Source of the DNA: Bacillota bacterium | Lineage (GTDB): Bacteria > Bacillota > Bacilli > Bacillales > Cytobacillaceae | DNA length: 54,918 nucleotides | Assembly (NCBI GenBank): GCA_030705955.1 | Contig: JAUZPL010000024.1 | Span: 1 to 54,918 of the forward strand | Direction: 5' to 3' | Shown: piece after piece, positions 7,793-18,046 of the stretch | Numbering within the stretch: the first letter of the stretch is position 1 | Layout: each line of letters opens with the position of its first letter | Position numbers and translations under genes: made by a program | The notes under the pieces: generated by a model | Seen by the model: only the letters and a program-made list of their open reading frames with translations | Database searches by the model: none | Told to the model about the DNA's origin: nothing

Positions 7793-7870
7793 AATGATGA
7801 ACCCCTTTCTTTTTGAGGGAAGGAGCCCCGTAATAAAAGTGGGCTCCAAATTTCTTATTTGCTTTCTCCC

Positions 7871-10105
7871 TTACATTGTCTCGTGGAAGGTGCGATTTAT
7901 AACATCTAGCTGTTGTTCTCTACTTAGTTTTATAAAGTTAACGGCATATCCTGAAACCCTAATGGTAAGTTGTGGATATAATTCTGGATGTTCCATTGCA
8001 TCCAATAATGTTTCTCTATTAAAGACGTTTACATTTAGGTGGTGTCCTGTTTTAATTGCATATCCATCTAAAATGGAAACTAAGTTATGGATCTGGCTTT
8101 CTTCATCCTTTCCTAATGCCTTAGGAACAATGGAGAAGGTATTTGAAATTCCATCAAGAGCATAACTGTAAGGGAGTTTTGCTACCGATGACAGGGAAGC
8201 AAGTGTACCCTTTGTATCGCGCCCATGCATTGGATTTGCTCCTGGGGCAAACGGCTCTCCTGCACGACGTCCATCTGGGGTATTTCCTGTTTTCTTACCA
8301 TACACGACATTTGATGTAATCGTTAAGATTGACATAGTATGAAGAGAATTTCGATAAGTTGGATGCTTCCGTAGCTTTTTCATGAAACTTTTCACAATAT
8401 TTACGGCAATACTATCAACACGATCATCGTTGTTTCCGTATTTAGGGAAATCACCATTTGTTTCAAAATCTATTGCTAGCCCATTTTCATCACGAATGAC
8501 CTTTACTTTTCCGTATTTGATTGCACTTAAAGAATCCGCTACAACACTTAATCCCGCAATACCAGTTGCCATTGTACGAAGAATTTGTGTATCATGAAGG
8601 GCCATTTCAATTCTTTCATAGCTATATTTGTCGTGCATATAGTGAATAACATTTAGAGTATTAATGTAAAGCCCAGCGAGCCATTCCATCATTTGATCGA
8701 ATTTCTGCATGACATCTTCATAATCTAAAACATCAGAAGTGATTGGTCGATATGCAGGTCCCACCTGTATTTTTAACTTTTCATCTACACCACCGTTAAT
8801 AGCATATAGAAGTGCTTTTGCTAGGTTTGCACGGGCACCAAAGAATTGCATTTGCTTTCCGATTTCCATTGCAGATACGCAGCAGGCGATTCCGTAGTCA
8901 TCCCCGTATTCAGGACGCATAATATCATCATTTTCATATTGAATAGAGCTAGTTTTGATTGATACATCTGCACAATATTTTTTGAAATTTAGAGGGAGAC
9001 TAGATGACCATAAAACCGTCAAGTTTGGCTCCGGTGCAGGCCCAAGATTCGTTAATGTATGAAGGAAACGGAATGAATTCTTTGTAACAAGTGAACGGCC
9101 GTCAAGTGCCATCCCACCAATAGATTCAGTTACCCATGTTGGATCCCCGCTGAATAGTTCATTGTAATCAGGTGTACGGGCAAATTTTACAAGGCGAAGC
9201 TTCATAACAAAATGATCAACAAGTTCCTGTGCTTCTGTTTCAGTGATTGTTCCATTTTGTAGATCTCTTTCAATATAAATATCTAAGAAAGAAGAAACAC
9301 GGCCTAGACTCATGGCTGCACCATTTTGTTCCTTTATTGCAGCAAGGTAAGCTAAATAAACCCATTGAAATGATTCCTTTGCATTACTTGCTGGCTTGCT
9401 TAAATCAAAATCATAACTTTTTCCCAATTCTTTTAATTCTTTTAATGCACGGTACTGTTCAGAAAGTTCTTCACGAAGACGAATGGTATCCTCAGTCATT
9501 ACCTTACTTGTATTTTTAAAATCCTTTTGTTTTTCAGTCATTAGGAAATCAACCCCATATAGGGCAACACGACGGTAATCTCCAATAATTCTGCCGCGGC
9601 CGTAAGCATCTGGTAGGCCGGTAATGATTGCTGCTTTGCGAGCAAGTACCATTTCTTCCGTATAGGCATCAAATACACCTTGGTTATGAGTTTTACGGAA
9701 GTCGGTAAAGATTTTTTCAATTTCAGGGTTTAATTTATAGCCATACGCTTCACATGCTTGTTTTGCCATCCGAATTCCACCAAAAGGTTGTAAAGAGCGA
9801 TTAAATGGTTTATCGGTTTGAATACCAACCACTTTTTCAAGCTCTTCATTTAAATAACCTGGACCATGGGAGGTAATAGTTGATACGGTTTCTGTATCCA
9901 TTTCAAGGACACCACCGTTTTCTCTTTCCTGTTTTGTTAAATCCATTACCTGATCCCATAAAGCATTTGTTGCGTCAGTTGCCGGCTTTAAGAAAGAATG
10001 GTCACCTGTATATTCGATATAATTTTTTAAAATAAAATCTCGAACATTCACTTCATTTGTCCAATTACCCTTTTGAAATCCTTGCCATTGTTCCATGACA
10101 TTCAC
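7871..10105 (-). CDS. pflB: Formate acetyltransferase (pyruvate formate-lyase)
   Basis: 744-residue cytoplasmic glycyl-radical enzyme converting pyruvate and CoA to acetyl-CoA and formate without oxygen. The adjacent active-site cysteines are in [10 protein letters not shown] (about 407-408) and the radical glycine in [10 protein letters not shown] (Gly 719). [14 protein letters not shown] at the N-terminus and full length match the family. It is followed by pflA in one operon. The upstream region has a palindromic Fnr box placed for class-II activation. The product formate could feed the selenocysteine formate dehydrogenase at 37.6 kb; that link is an inference. Confidence 0.97.
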   Translation of the reverse strand: MNVMEQWQGFQKGNWTNEVNVRDFILKNYIEYTGDHSFLKPATDATNALWDQVMDLTKQERENGGVLEMDTETVSTITSHGPGYLNEELEKVVGIQTDKPFNRSLQPFGGIRMAKQACEAYGYKLNPEIEKIFTDFRKTHNQGVFDAYTEEMVLARKAAIITGLPDAYGRGRIIGDYRRVALYGVDFLMTEKQKDFKNTSKVMTEDTIRLREELSEQYRALKELKELGKSYDFDLSKPASNAKESFQWVYLAYLAAIKEQNGAAMSLGRVSSFLDIYIERDLQNGTITETEAQELVDHFVMKLRLVKFARTPDYNELFSGDPTWVTESIGGMALDGRSLVTKNSFRFLHTLTNLGPAPEPNLTVLWSSSLPLNFKKYCADVSIKTSSIQYENDDIMRPEYGDDYGIACCVSAMEIGKQMQFFGARANLAKALLYAINGGVDEKLKIQVGPAYRPITSDVLDYEDVMQKFDQMMEWLAGLYINTLNVIHYMHDKYSYERIEMALHDTQILRTMATGIAGLSVVADSLSAIKYGKVKVIRDENGLAIDFETNGDFPKYGNNDDRVDSIAVNIVKSFMKKLRKHPTYRNSLHTMSILTITSNVVYGKKTGNTPDGRRAGEPFAPGANPMHGRDTKGTLASLSSVAKLPYSYALDGISNTFSIVPKALGKDEESQIHNLVSILDGYAIKTGHHLNVNVFNRETLLDAMEHPELYPQLTIRVSGYAVNFIKLSREQQLDVINRTFHETM

Positions 10106-10149
10106 CTCTATTGTTTAGTAGAAACGTATATAACAGCTTTACATAATTT

Positions 10150-10192
10150 ATCTTACGTTTAATATAACAGGTTGAATGTGAAATACATCACA
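10150..10192 (-). promoter_or_regulatory. Fnr-dependent promoter of pflBA
   Basis: TGTGA-AATACA-TCACA (10177-10192) is a perfect Fnr palindrome. On the minus strand, after 21 bases, comes a TAAGAT -10 element (10155-10150). This places the box near -41, a class-II activator position. The same 21-base spacing recurs upstream of narK and narK-PAS. The rest of 10193-10401 is AT-rich with no gene seen. Confidence 0.8.
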
Positions 10193-10401
10193 TAAATGCC
10201 GAGTAAATTGTTAATTCTTTGTGAAGTATTGTATATCATGAACTTATCTAAAATAAATTTGAATAATTTGTGGATAAACTATTATGGATAATTTTATCTG
10301 TATTATAAAAATACATATAAAAAATTAAACTGTTATATAAAAATAAAATTAAAGTCAATATGTAATTATGAAAAAGTCAGTACACGAATAAAAAAGATAA
10401 A

Positions 10402-10424
10402 AACGGCAGAAGGTTTCTGCCGTT
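10402..10424 (-). terminator. Terminator of the cupredoxin gene
   Basis: AACGGCAGAA-GGT-TTCTGCCGTT is a perfect 10-base-pair hairpin overlapping the stop codon, with a T-rich tail on the minus strand. Confidence 0.88.
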
Positions 10425-10875
10425 AATCAACAACGATATATGCAATCATTGGGCCGTTATGTTTTTTGTCTGGATGGGTCTTACATATTAAGCGATAGGT
10501 TCCTTTTTTATTAAATTGTAATGGAACAGCGGTTTCAGCCCCTTTCCTTACTTTTCCGCTAATAGTAGTCCCTTCAATATAGAAGGGGTGTTCTTCACCA
10601 TTTACCCCGTTAATTAATAGCCGTACGTTTTCTCCCTTTTTCATAAAAATGGTTCCTGGGTCAAATCGATATGACTCAATTTCTTTTCCATCCTTTGTCG
10701 TTGTTTTAAACTCACCTGTTACCATTTGAATTTCACGCATGGTTTGGCTTGTTGATTGATTAAATACTACAGTATCCCCAACCTTTAAAATATACCAAAT
10801 GGTTATACTTGCCAAAAATAACCCGGCAATAAGGATATAGATGAGCGTCATCTTTTTTACCACAAAAAACTTCAT
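10423..10875 (-). CDS. Membrane-anchored cupredoxin
   Basis: 150-residue protein with one N-terminal membrane helix (about 9-30) and an extracytoplasmic cupredoxin fold. The likely type-1 copper ligands are His 96 (EEHPFYIEG), Cys 131, His 134 and Met 143 in LICKTHPDKKHNGPM, the usual H...CxxH...M order. This suggests an electron carrier or copper-binding protein at the outer face of the membrane, in the same class as small cupredoxins linked to heme-copper or nitrogen-oxide reductases; the partner is unknown. Start ATG with AGGGGG upstream. It is divergent from hutU and sits upstream of pflB on the same strand with a terminator between. Confidence 0.82.
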   Translation of the reverse strand: MKFFVVKKMTLIYILIAGLFLASITIWYILKVGDTVVFNQSTSQTMREIQMVTGEFKTTTKDGKEIESYRFDPGTIFMKKGENVRLLINGVNGEEHPFYIEGTTISGKVRKGAETAVPLQFNKKGTYRLICKTHPDKKHNGPMIAYIVVD

Positions 10876-11088
10876 ATCTTTTACCCCCTTGATGTTTTGT
10901 CCTTCTTTTTATAGTTATGCAGGAAGTATGGGGAAACTTGTCTATAGTTTAATATTTTCATAAAAGTAAAATTACAATAAATGAACTAAAACTAATAAGA
11001 TAGCAAAAAATTATAAAAAAGTGAATATACTTTTCTGAAAATTTTTTCTAAAATATTAATATCAACCAATTTCTGGAGGTAAATAAAT

Positions 11089-12750
11089 ATGGAAGCAGAA
11101 AAAGCTAGGATCATCACAAATTATCATGGATCTGAACTTCATACAAAGGGATGGATTCAAGAAGCAGTTCTTCGGATGTTAATGAATAATCTTGATAAAG
11201 ATGTGGCAGAAAAACCAGAGGAACTTGTTGTTTATGGGGGAATTGGGAAGGCGGCCCGGAATTGGGATTGTTATGATGCCATTGTCAGCACGCTTAAGGA
11301 ATTAGAGTCTAATGAAACATTACTTATTCAATCGGGAAAGCCGGTAGCGGTTTTTAAAACTCACCATAATGCACCAAGGGTATTAATAGCCAATTCAAAT
11401 CTTGTTCCAGCATGGGCAAATTGGGAGACCTTTCATGAGCTTGATAAAAAAGGACTCATGATGTATGGACAAATGACTGCAGGTAGTTGGATTTACATTG
11501 GTAGTCAAGGGATTGTTCAAGGGACCTATGAAACATTTGGTGAACTGGCGAGACAAAGTTTCGGTGGGACCTTAAAACATACCATAACCTTGACCGCAGG
11601 ATTAGGTGGAATGGGTGGAGCCCAGCCTCTTGCAGTGACGATGAATGAGGGTGTTTGTATTGCTATCGAAGTGGATTCTAATCGTATTCAACGAAGGATA
11701 GATACAGGATATTTAGATTTAAGCACAAATTCCGTCGATGAAGCAATTCGATTGGCTAAAGAAGCAAAAGGTGTAGGAAAGGCCATATCTATTGGTTTGT
11801 TGGGAAATGCAGCCGAAGTTTTGCCTGAAATGATTCAAAAAGGATTTATTCCAGATGTTTTAACAGACCAGACATCTGCCCATGATCCTCTCAATGGTTA
11901 TATTCCAATTGCACTAACTGTTGAGCAAGCGAAAATGCTTCGCACTGAAAATCCTAAGGAGTATATAAAAAAATCAAAAGAAAGTATGGCAGTGCATGTA
12001 AAAGCAATGCTTGAAATGCAAAAAAATGGTGCTATCACGTTTGACTACGGTAATAATATCCGTCAAGTCGCTAAAGACGAGGGAGTAGAAGATGCTTTCG
12101 ATTTTCCTGGTTTTGTACCTGCTTACATTCGTCCACTTTTTTGCGAAGGCAAGGGACCGTTTCGTTGGGTAGCACTATCAGGTGACCCAGAAGATATATA
12201 CAAAACAGATGAAATCATTTTACATGAATTTAAGGACAATTTACACCTATGTAATTGGATTCGAATGGCACGTGAAAGGATTCAGTTTCAAGGATTACCA
12301 TCAAGGATTTGCTGGCTTGGTTATGGTGAACGCGCAAAGTTTGGAAAAATTATTAATGATATGGTTGCAAGTGGTGAATTAAAAGCACCAATTGTTATTG
12401 GTCGTGATCATCTTGATTCTGGTTCCGTGGCATCTCCAAATAGAGAAACAGAGGGTATGAAGGATGGTAGTGATGCTGTGGCAGACTGGCCAATTTTAAA
12501 TGCTCTTTTAAATGCAGTGGGAGGGGCTAGCTGGGTGTCTGTTCATCATGGTGGCGGAGTTGGTATGGGGTATTCCATTCATGCAGGTATGGTAATTGTG
12601 GCAGATGGTACGAAGGATGCGGAAGAAAGACTAGAAAGGGTTTTAACTACAGACCCTGGCATGGGAATTGTTCGCCATGTTGATGCCGGATATGATCTTG
12701 CCATTGAAAAAGCGAAAGAAAAAGAAATTCATATACCAATGATGAAATAA
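11089..12750 (+). CDS. hutU: Urocanate hydratase
   Basis: 553-residue NAD-dependent enzyme for the second step of histidine breakdown, urocanate to imidazolonepropionate. NAD binding is seen in [16 protein letters not shown] (about 168-183). The active-site cysteine lies in [16 protein letters not shown] (about 408). The late [16 protein letters not shown] block is also typical. ATG with a strong GGAGG. It is the first gene of hutU-hutI-hutG; neither hutH (histidase) nor the antiterminator gene hutP is upstream, unlike the B. subtilis order hutPHUIGM. No HutP-type terminator was recognised in the 213-base upstream region. Confidence 0.97.
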   Translation: MEAEKARIITNYHGSELHTKGWIQEAVLRMLMNNLDKDVAEKPEELVVYGGIGKAARNWDCYDAIVSTLKELESNETLLIQSGKPVAVFKTHHNAPRVLIANSNLVPAWANWETFHELDKKGLMMYGQMTAGSWIYIGSQGIVQGTYETFGELARQSFGGTLKHTITLTAGLGGMGGAQPLAVTMNEGVCIAIEVDSNRIQRRIDTGYLDLSTNSVDEAIRLAKEAKGVGKAISIGLLGNAAEVLPEMIQKGFIPDVLTDQTSAHDPLNGYIPIALTVEQAKMLRTENPKEYIKKSKESMAVHVKAMLEMQKNGAITFDYGNNIRQVAKDEGVEDAFDFPGFVPAYIRPLFCEGKGPFRWVALSGDPEDIYKTDEIILHEFKDNLHLCNWIRMARERIQFQGLPSRICWLGYGERAKFGKIINDMVASGELKAPIVIGRDHLDSGSVASPNRETEGMKDGSDAVADWPILNALLNAVGGASWVSVHHGGGVGMGYSIHAGMVIVADGTKDAEERLERVLTTDPGMGIVRHVDAGYDLAIEKAKEKEIHIPMMK

Positions 12751-12772
12751 CTCATTGTGAGGGGGAAACAAG

Positions 12773-14047
12773 GTGGAACATCCAATTTTTATCAAAAATG
12801 CCTCACAATTAATTACAGTGGGCGGGTTTTCAGAGACCCCTGCTAGGAAGGAAAAAATGAAGCAACTCTCTATAATTGAAAATGGGGCTGTATGGATAGA
12901 AAGTGAAAAGATTATTTCGGTTGGTCTTACTTCCGAATTGGAAAGAAAGTATTCAAAACAATTACATCAAGCAGAGGTTATTGATGCAGCAGGGAAAATT
13001 GTTATACCCGGATTAATTGATCCACACACTCATCTTGTTTATGCTGGAAGCAGAGAAGATGAATTCAATTTGAGGTTGAATGGCGCCACATATATGGAAA
13101 TCATGAATAGTGGCGGGGGCATACACTCTACTACGGCAAGAACAAGAGAGGCCACAGAGGAAAAACTATTTAAGGAAAGTAAGAACAGGTTAGATTTATT
13201 TCTTTTGCATGGCGTGACAACGGTAGAAGCGAAGAGTGGATATGGCCTTAATTGGGAAACAGAGTATAAACAATTAAAAGTTGTGAAAAAACTTCAGAGA
13301 AGTCATCCGATTGATGTTGTAAGCACCTTTATGGGTGCACATGCGGTCCCGAGAGAGTATAAAGATTGCCCAGAATTATACGTGGATTTGATTATAAATG
13401 AAATGCTTCCAAAGGTTGCTAATGAAAACCTTGCTGAATTTAACGATGTTTTTTGTGAAAGAGGAGTCTTTACCCCTGACCAATCAAGAAGAATACTAGA
13501 AGCTGGAAACAGGCTTGGCTTGAAGCCAAAAATCCATGCAGATGAAATTGAGCCATGTCAAGGAGCGGAATTAGCCGCGGAAATTGGGGCTGTATCTGCA
13601 GATCATTTGTTAAGGGCATCTGAACAAGGAATAAAAGAAATGGCAGAAAAAGGTGTAATAGGCGTGCTGCTGCCAGGAACAGCATTCTTTTTAATGACAG
13701 AAGCAGTGAATGGTCGAAAAATGATAGATAATGGCCTAGCTGTTGCTCTCTCAACGGATTGTAATCCAGGTTCTTCTCCTACTGTCTCATTGCCATTAAT
13801 GATGAATTTAGCCTGCTTAAAAATGGGCCTAACTCCTTCTGAGGCCCTAATTGCTTCTACCATTAATGCTGCACATGCTATTTCTCGTGGAAATGAAATT
13901 GGCAGTATTGAGGAGGGAAAGAAAGCAGATCTTGTTATATTAAATATTCCAAATTATATTCAGATTCAATATTATTATGGAATCAATCACACGGACACCG
14001 TGATCAAGTCTGGAAAAATTGTTGTAAAGGATGGTAGGAGATGCTGA
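12773..14047 (+). CDS. hutI: Imidazolonepropionase
   Basis: 424-residue metal-dependent amidohydrolase that opens imidazolonepropionate to formimidoylglutamate, step three of histidine breakdown. Metal ligands appear in DPHTHLVYAG (HxH, about 84-86), KIHADE and STDCNPGSSPTVS. The start is GTG, 22 bases after the hutU stop, with GAGGGGG upstream. Its stop overlaps the hutG start by 7 bases (ATGCTGA), which suggests translational coupling. Confidence 0.96.
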   Translation: MEHPIFIKNASQLITVGGFSETPARKEKMKQLSIIENGAVWIESEKIISVGLTSELERKYSKQLHQAEVIDAAGKIVIPGLIDPHTHLVYAGSREDEFNLRLNGATYMEIMNSGGGIHSTTARTREATEEKLFKESKNRLDLFLLHGVTTVEAKSGYGLNWETEYKQLKVVKKLQRSHPIDVVSTFMGAHAVPREYKDCPELYVDLIINEMLPKVANENLAEFNDVFCERGVFTPDQSRRILEAGNRLGLKPKIHADEIEPCQGAELAAEIGAVSADHLLRASEQGIKEMAEKGVIGVLLPGTAFFLMTEAVNGRKMIDNGLAVALSTDCNPGSSPTVSLPLMMNLACLKMGLTPSEALIASTINAAHAISRGNEIGSIEEGKKADLVILNIPNYIQIQYYYGINHTDTVIKSGKIVVKDGRRC

Positions 14048-15024
14048 ATTTGCCGCTTGATTTACCTTCATTTTATTGGCAAAGAAGTAAAAACAGTCAG
14101 GATCCAAAATTAAAAGATTGGATAATACAATATGAAGGACACAATCAAGATATTTCTTCTACTGTATGGGATATTTTGTTATTTGGCGTCCCGCTTTCGA
14201 GATCTTCTATTAGTGTTTCAGGAGCATCAGAATTTCCTGATTTTTTTCGGAGAGCTTGGAAAGGGTTCTCAACCTATAATCTTGATTATGATACGGAATT
14301 AAATGAATTAAATGTCCTAGATATTGGCGATGTTCAGATGCATTTTACAGATATATCAAAAAGTCATGCAAATATTAAAGAAACAATGAAAGGAATCAAG
14401 GAGGAATTTCCTCGTTCACTTCCTGTAGCGATTGGGGGAGATCATTCTATAACAGCTATGCTTGTTTCTGGAATGAAAGAGGCTTTTCCAGAACAAAGGA
14501 TTGGAATTATTCAATTTGATACCCATCTTGATTTACGTGATTTACAAGATCATGGTCCAACAAATGGAACCCCCATTCGTAATCTAATCGAGCATGGGAT
14601 TGTCAAAGGAAATCATGTTTTTAATATTGGTCTTCATGGATTTTTTAATGGTCAATCACTCTTACGTTATGCTCATGATCATGGATTAAATATGGTTTCA
14701 TTAAAACAGGCAAGAAGAAAAGGAATAACGGAGACTGTTCGTTTAGCTATTCAAGAGCTTGAAGAAAAGGTTGACCTGATTTATGTGACAATAGATATGG
14801 ATGTTCTTGATATTGCTTTTGCACCAGGTGTACCTGCCTCGACTCCTGGAGGAATGAGAACCGATGAACTTTTTGATGCAGTTTACGAGGCTGGTAAATC
14901 AAAGAAACTATGTGGTATGGATATTGTTTGCTTGGACCCAACCAAGGATTTAGCAGCTCAACCAACAGTTAAAGCAGGAGTGTATACCTTTTTAACCTTT
15001 TTAACCGCATTTATAAATAGATAA
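14041..15024 (+). CDS. hutG: Formimidoylglutamase
   Basis: 327-residue arginase-family enzyme that cleaves formimidoylglutamate to glutamate and formamide, the last step of this histidine route. The two-manganese ligands are in GGDHS (about 132-136), DTHLDLRD (from about 160) and DMDVLDIAFAPG (from about 252), all intact. The start overlaps the end of hutI. A hairpin and T-run 35 bases after the stop end the operon. Confidence 0.95.
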   Translation: MLNLPLDLPSFYWQRSKNSQDPKLKDWIIQYEGHNQDISSTVWDILLFGVPLSRSSISVSGASEFPDFFRRAWKGFSTYNLDYDTELNELNVLDIGDVQMHFTDISKSHANIKETMKGIKEEFPRSLPVAIGGDHSITAMLVSGMKEAFPEQRIGIIQFDTHLDLRDLQDHGPTNGTPIRNLIEHGIVKGNHVFNIGLHGFFNGQSLLRYAHDHGLNMVSLKQARRKGITETVRLAIQELEEKVDLIYVTIDMDVLDIAFAPGVPASTPGGMRTDELFDAVYEAGKSKKLCGMDIVCLDPTKDLAAQPTVKAGVYTFLTFLTAFINR

Positions 15025-15058
15025 TAATAGTATGTTTGCGAGATAAGATATGATAGAT

Positions 15059-15088
15059 GACCATTCCCATTGTGTTTGGTCTTTTTTT
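15059..15088 (+). terminator. Terminator of hutUIG
   Basis: GACCA and TGGTC flank a 13-base loop and are followed by seven Ts. The stem is short. The remaining 15089-15338 is the AT-rich leader of mprF, with no gene or riboswitch recognised. Confidence 0.6.
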
Positions 15089-15338
15089 GTAATGAAACCT
15101 TTTTCGCCGTTTTAAAGGGTTCTTCCTATCCTACAGCTAATTTATAGAATGGAGGAAAAAGTTATACTATCAAGAATACATTTTATGAGCTTTTCTAGAT
15201 AAGGGAGATTGAACAATAGAGAAACTGTCAAGAATGAATGTATAGGTGACTCTATTTGTAAGAGGAATAATTTTCTTTGTTTTTTATCAAGAAAGGCTTA
15301 TATTTATATCAGGATTGTTGAATTAGGAGATTATAACG

Positions 15339-17867
15339 TTGAAAATAAAAAAAGAAAAGATTTTTACTATCATTAAATTTGCTTTTCCGCTTTTTTTATT
15401 AGCTTTAGCCATATTTGAAATAAAGAAATTTGCAGCTTCTGTAAATGTTCATCTACTTCGGCAAGAAGTTAACCACTTGAATCTAGGTTCCTTGTTACTG
15501 ATTTTTGTCGTTACGCTAGTTGCCGTTTTTCCTATGTTTTTTTATGATGTTTTATTAATTAGAATTCTAGGATTCCGAATTCAAAAAAAGGAACTTCTTG
15601 AGAATTCCTTTATTGCAAACTCGTTCTCTAATTTAATTGGATTTGGCGGTTTAATCGGGGCAGCCTTAAGAACCTATTTTTATCATCATTACGAGCATGA
15701 TAAAAAGAAATTACTTGGAGCGATTATGTCAGTATCGCTCTTTTATCTCACGGGAATATCCATATTTTCATGGATTGTTACAATTGGAAATCGCCATTTT
15801 TCATTATTTTCAGATGTAAAATGGCTTTTATTTGCAGTTATTGCACTAGGTTTTTATTTTCCTGTTTTTGTCATTGTACATATGATTAACAATAAAAAAG
15901 ATGAACACAATTTAATTACCCTTGGCATTGGGGCAAAGCTTGTTTTGGTTTCAATTCTAGAATGGACTGCTATATTTCTTACGATTTGGATTTTAAGTTA
16001 TATTCTAGGACTCTCTGTTGGCATACATAATTTGATACCAGTTTTTATTGTTGCCTCATGTGCAGGTATTATTAGTATGATACCAGGGGGCTTAGGTTCG
16101 TTTGATTTGGTATTTATTTGGGGAATGCAGGATTTGCATGCTTCAAGTGAAAAAGTCCTTGTTCTTCTATTATTTTATAGAATTGGCTACTTTGTCCTTC
16201 CGTTTTTAATAAGTGTGGTTCTTTTTATTAAGACTTACTGGAAAAAGTGGAATAAATCCTGGAATTCCTTACCTAATGATATTATCCAAGGGTTTAGTCA
16301 CGTTGTATTAACAGCTCTTATCTTTATTTCTGGTTTAATTTTGTTGTTATCAGCTAGCGTTCCTGGAATTATGTCAAGAATGAGACTTGCAAAGGAAATA
16401 TTATCCTTTCCTATTATGAACGTTTCACACCAACTTTCAGTTGCAGCTGGATTCCTTTTATTAGGTTTATCTAGAGGAATTGAATATAAGGTAAAAAGAG
16501 CTTACGAATTAACGATGCTGGCGCTTATTTTAGCCGCATTATTTTCTATTTTTAAAGGCATTGATTATGAAGAAGCTTCATTTTTAATCATCGTTTCCAT
16601 TTTACTTAGACTATCAAAGGGCAATTTTTATCGTGAAAGCTATGTTATGACTTGGGGAAAAACCATTTTTGATATTACTTTGATTCTCATCATAACGTCG
16701 ATGTATCTAGTCATAGGCTACTCAAACTTACCTTCCGCTAAAATTAATATCCCAGAAAAGCTACTGCCATATGTGATTCTTGATTATAGGGATTTATTTA
16801 ATAGTGCAATAATAGGTCTAGCTATTGCGTTTTTAATTATCTTATTTGGATACCTATCCAGTAAGCCAAAGAAGTGGTCTATGGAGAAATCTGCAAATCA
16901 AGAGAATGATATCCTCCATCATTTAATGACTTATCATGGAAAAGTATTTTCACATTTGATTTTTTTACATGACAAATTCATTTTTTGGAATAGAAAAAGA
17001 AATGTTCTGTTAACATACCAATCCTATGCGGACAAGCTAGTTGTTCTTGGTGATCCTATTGGAGAAGAAGATTCAATAGGTGAAGCCATACAAGAATTTC
17101 AAGAAATTGCTGATTTACACGGTTTTACACCAGTATTTTACTTAATAAGTAACGATATAATTCCATATTTACATGGAAATGGGTATTCATTTTTTAAGCT
17201 TGGTGAAGAGGCTTTTGTTGATTTAAACCATTTTCCGCTTTCAGAGAAAAGGATGATAGGTCTACATGCGATAAGTAGGAAATATGAAAATGAAAATTAT
17301 CAATTCGAAATAGCAAAACCTCCACATTCAAAGGAGTTTTTAGAAATTATAAGGAAAATTTCTGATGATTGGTTGGAAGGAAGAGTAGAGAAAGGCTTTT
17401 CCTTAGGTTATTTTGATGATGACTATTTAAATCGCTCAGAAATTGCCTACGTAAAAAATAAGAAACAGCAAATTATTGGTTTTGCAAGTATTTTACCAAT
17501 ATACGATCAAAATTACACCGTTTCTGTGGATTTAGTCAGATTTCTTCCAAATTTCCCAAAGGGTTTAATTGATTTTCTATTTTTATCTCTATTTGAGTGG
17601 GCGAAAAAAAATGGGTATCAACAATTCAATATGGGAATGGCTCCACTGGCAAATGAAGGGTTATCTAAATTTTCACTTTTAAGTGAGAGAATTGCAGCAC
17701 AGATATTTCTTCACGGACATTTTATTTATCATTTCCAAGGCCTGCGTAGGTTTAAAGAAAAATTTACGGGTATTTGGGATCCCAAATATTTAGCGTACCG
17801 CAGGAAATCTTCCCTACCATTAACTATGATGCAAATTACATTACTTATTTCAAAAAAAAGATCTTAA
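15339..17867 (+). CDS. mprF: Phosphatidylglycerol lysyltransferase MprF
   Basis: 842-residue bifunctional membrane protein. The N-terminal part (about 1-505, 13-14 hydrophobic segments, IPGGLGSFDLVFIWG) is the flippase; the C-terminal part (about 530-830, DKLVVLGDPIGEED and FNMGMAPLANEGLSKFSLL) is the DUF2156 aminoacyl-transfer domain. It adds lysine from Lys-tRNA to phosphatidylglycerol and flips the product outward, lowering negative surface charge and giving resistance to cationic peptides. Start TTG with AGGAG upstream, which fits the basic N-terminus before the first membrane helix. It is monocistronic. Confidence 0.95.
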   Translation: MKIKKEKIFTIIKFAFPLFLLALAIFEIKKFAASVNVHLLRQEVNHLNLGSLLLIFVVTLVAVFPMFFYDVLLIRILGFRIQKKELLENSFIANSFSNLIGFGGLIGAALRTYFYHHYEHDKKKLLGAIMSVSLFYLTGISIFSWIVTIGNRHFSLFSDVKWLLFAVIALGFYFPVFVIVHMINNKKDEHNLITLGIGAKLVLVSILEWTAIFLTIWILSYILGLSVGIHNLIPVFIVASCAGIISMIPGGLGSFDLVFIWGMQDLHASSEKVLVLLLFYRIGYFVLPFLISVVLFIKTYWKKWNKSWNSLPNDIIQGFSHVVLTALIFISGLILLLSASVPGIMSRMRLAKEILSFPIMNVSHQLSVAAGFLLLGLSRGIEYKVKRAYELTMLALILAALFSIFKGIDYEEASFLIIVSILLRLSKGNFYRESYVMTWGKTIFDITLILIITSMYLVIGYSNLPSAKINIPEKLLPYVILDYRDLFNSAIIGLAIAFLIILFGYLSSKPKKWSMEKSANQENDILHHLMTYHGKVFSHLIFLHDKFIFWNRKRNVLLTYQSYADKLVVLGDPIGEEDSIGEAIQEFQEIADLHGFTPVFYLISNDIIPYLHGNGYSFFKLGEEAFVDLNHFPLSEKRMIGLHAISRKYENENYQFEIAKPPHSKEFLEIIRKISDDWLEGRVEKGFSLGYFDDDYLNRSEIAYVKNKKQQIIGFASILPIYDQNYTVSVDLVRFLPNFPKGLIDFLFLSLFEWAKKNGYQQFNMGMAPLANEGLSKFSLLSERIAAQIFLHGHFIYHFQGLRRFKEKFTGIWDPKYLAYRRKSSLPLTMMQITLLISKKRS

Positions 17868-17901
17868 AATCCAGTTTGTCTTTGACAAGCTGGATTTTTT
17901 G
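17867..17901 (+). terminator. Terminator of mprF
   Basis: AAATCCAGTTTGTC-TTT-GACAAGCTGGATTT, a 14-base-pair stem with one G-U pair, followed by a T-run right after the stop codon. Confidence 0.9.
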
Positions 17902-18046
17902 TTTATAAGGATACTTCTTCCATATTTCCAAAAAATAGACACATTCTTTTCTTTTTTGTAACAACTTGTTAAAAGTAATTTATTTATCTTAGAAATCTGT
18001 TAAAATCATGTTTGAAAATATAGAAAACTAGTAAGGGTGTAGAAAT

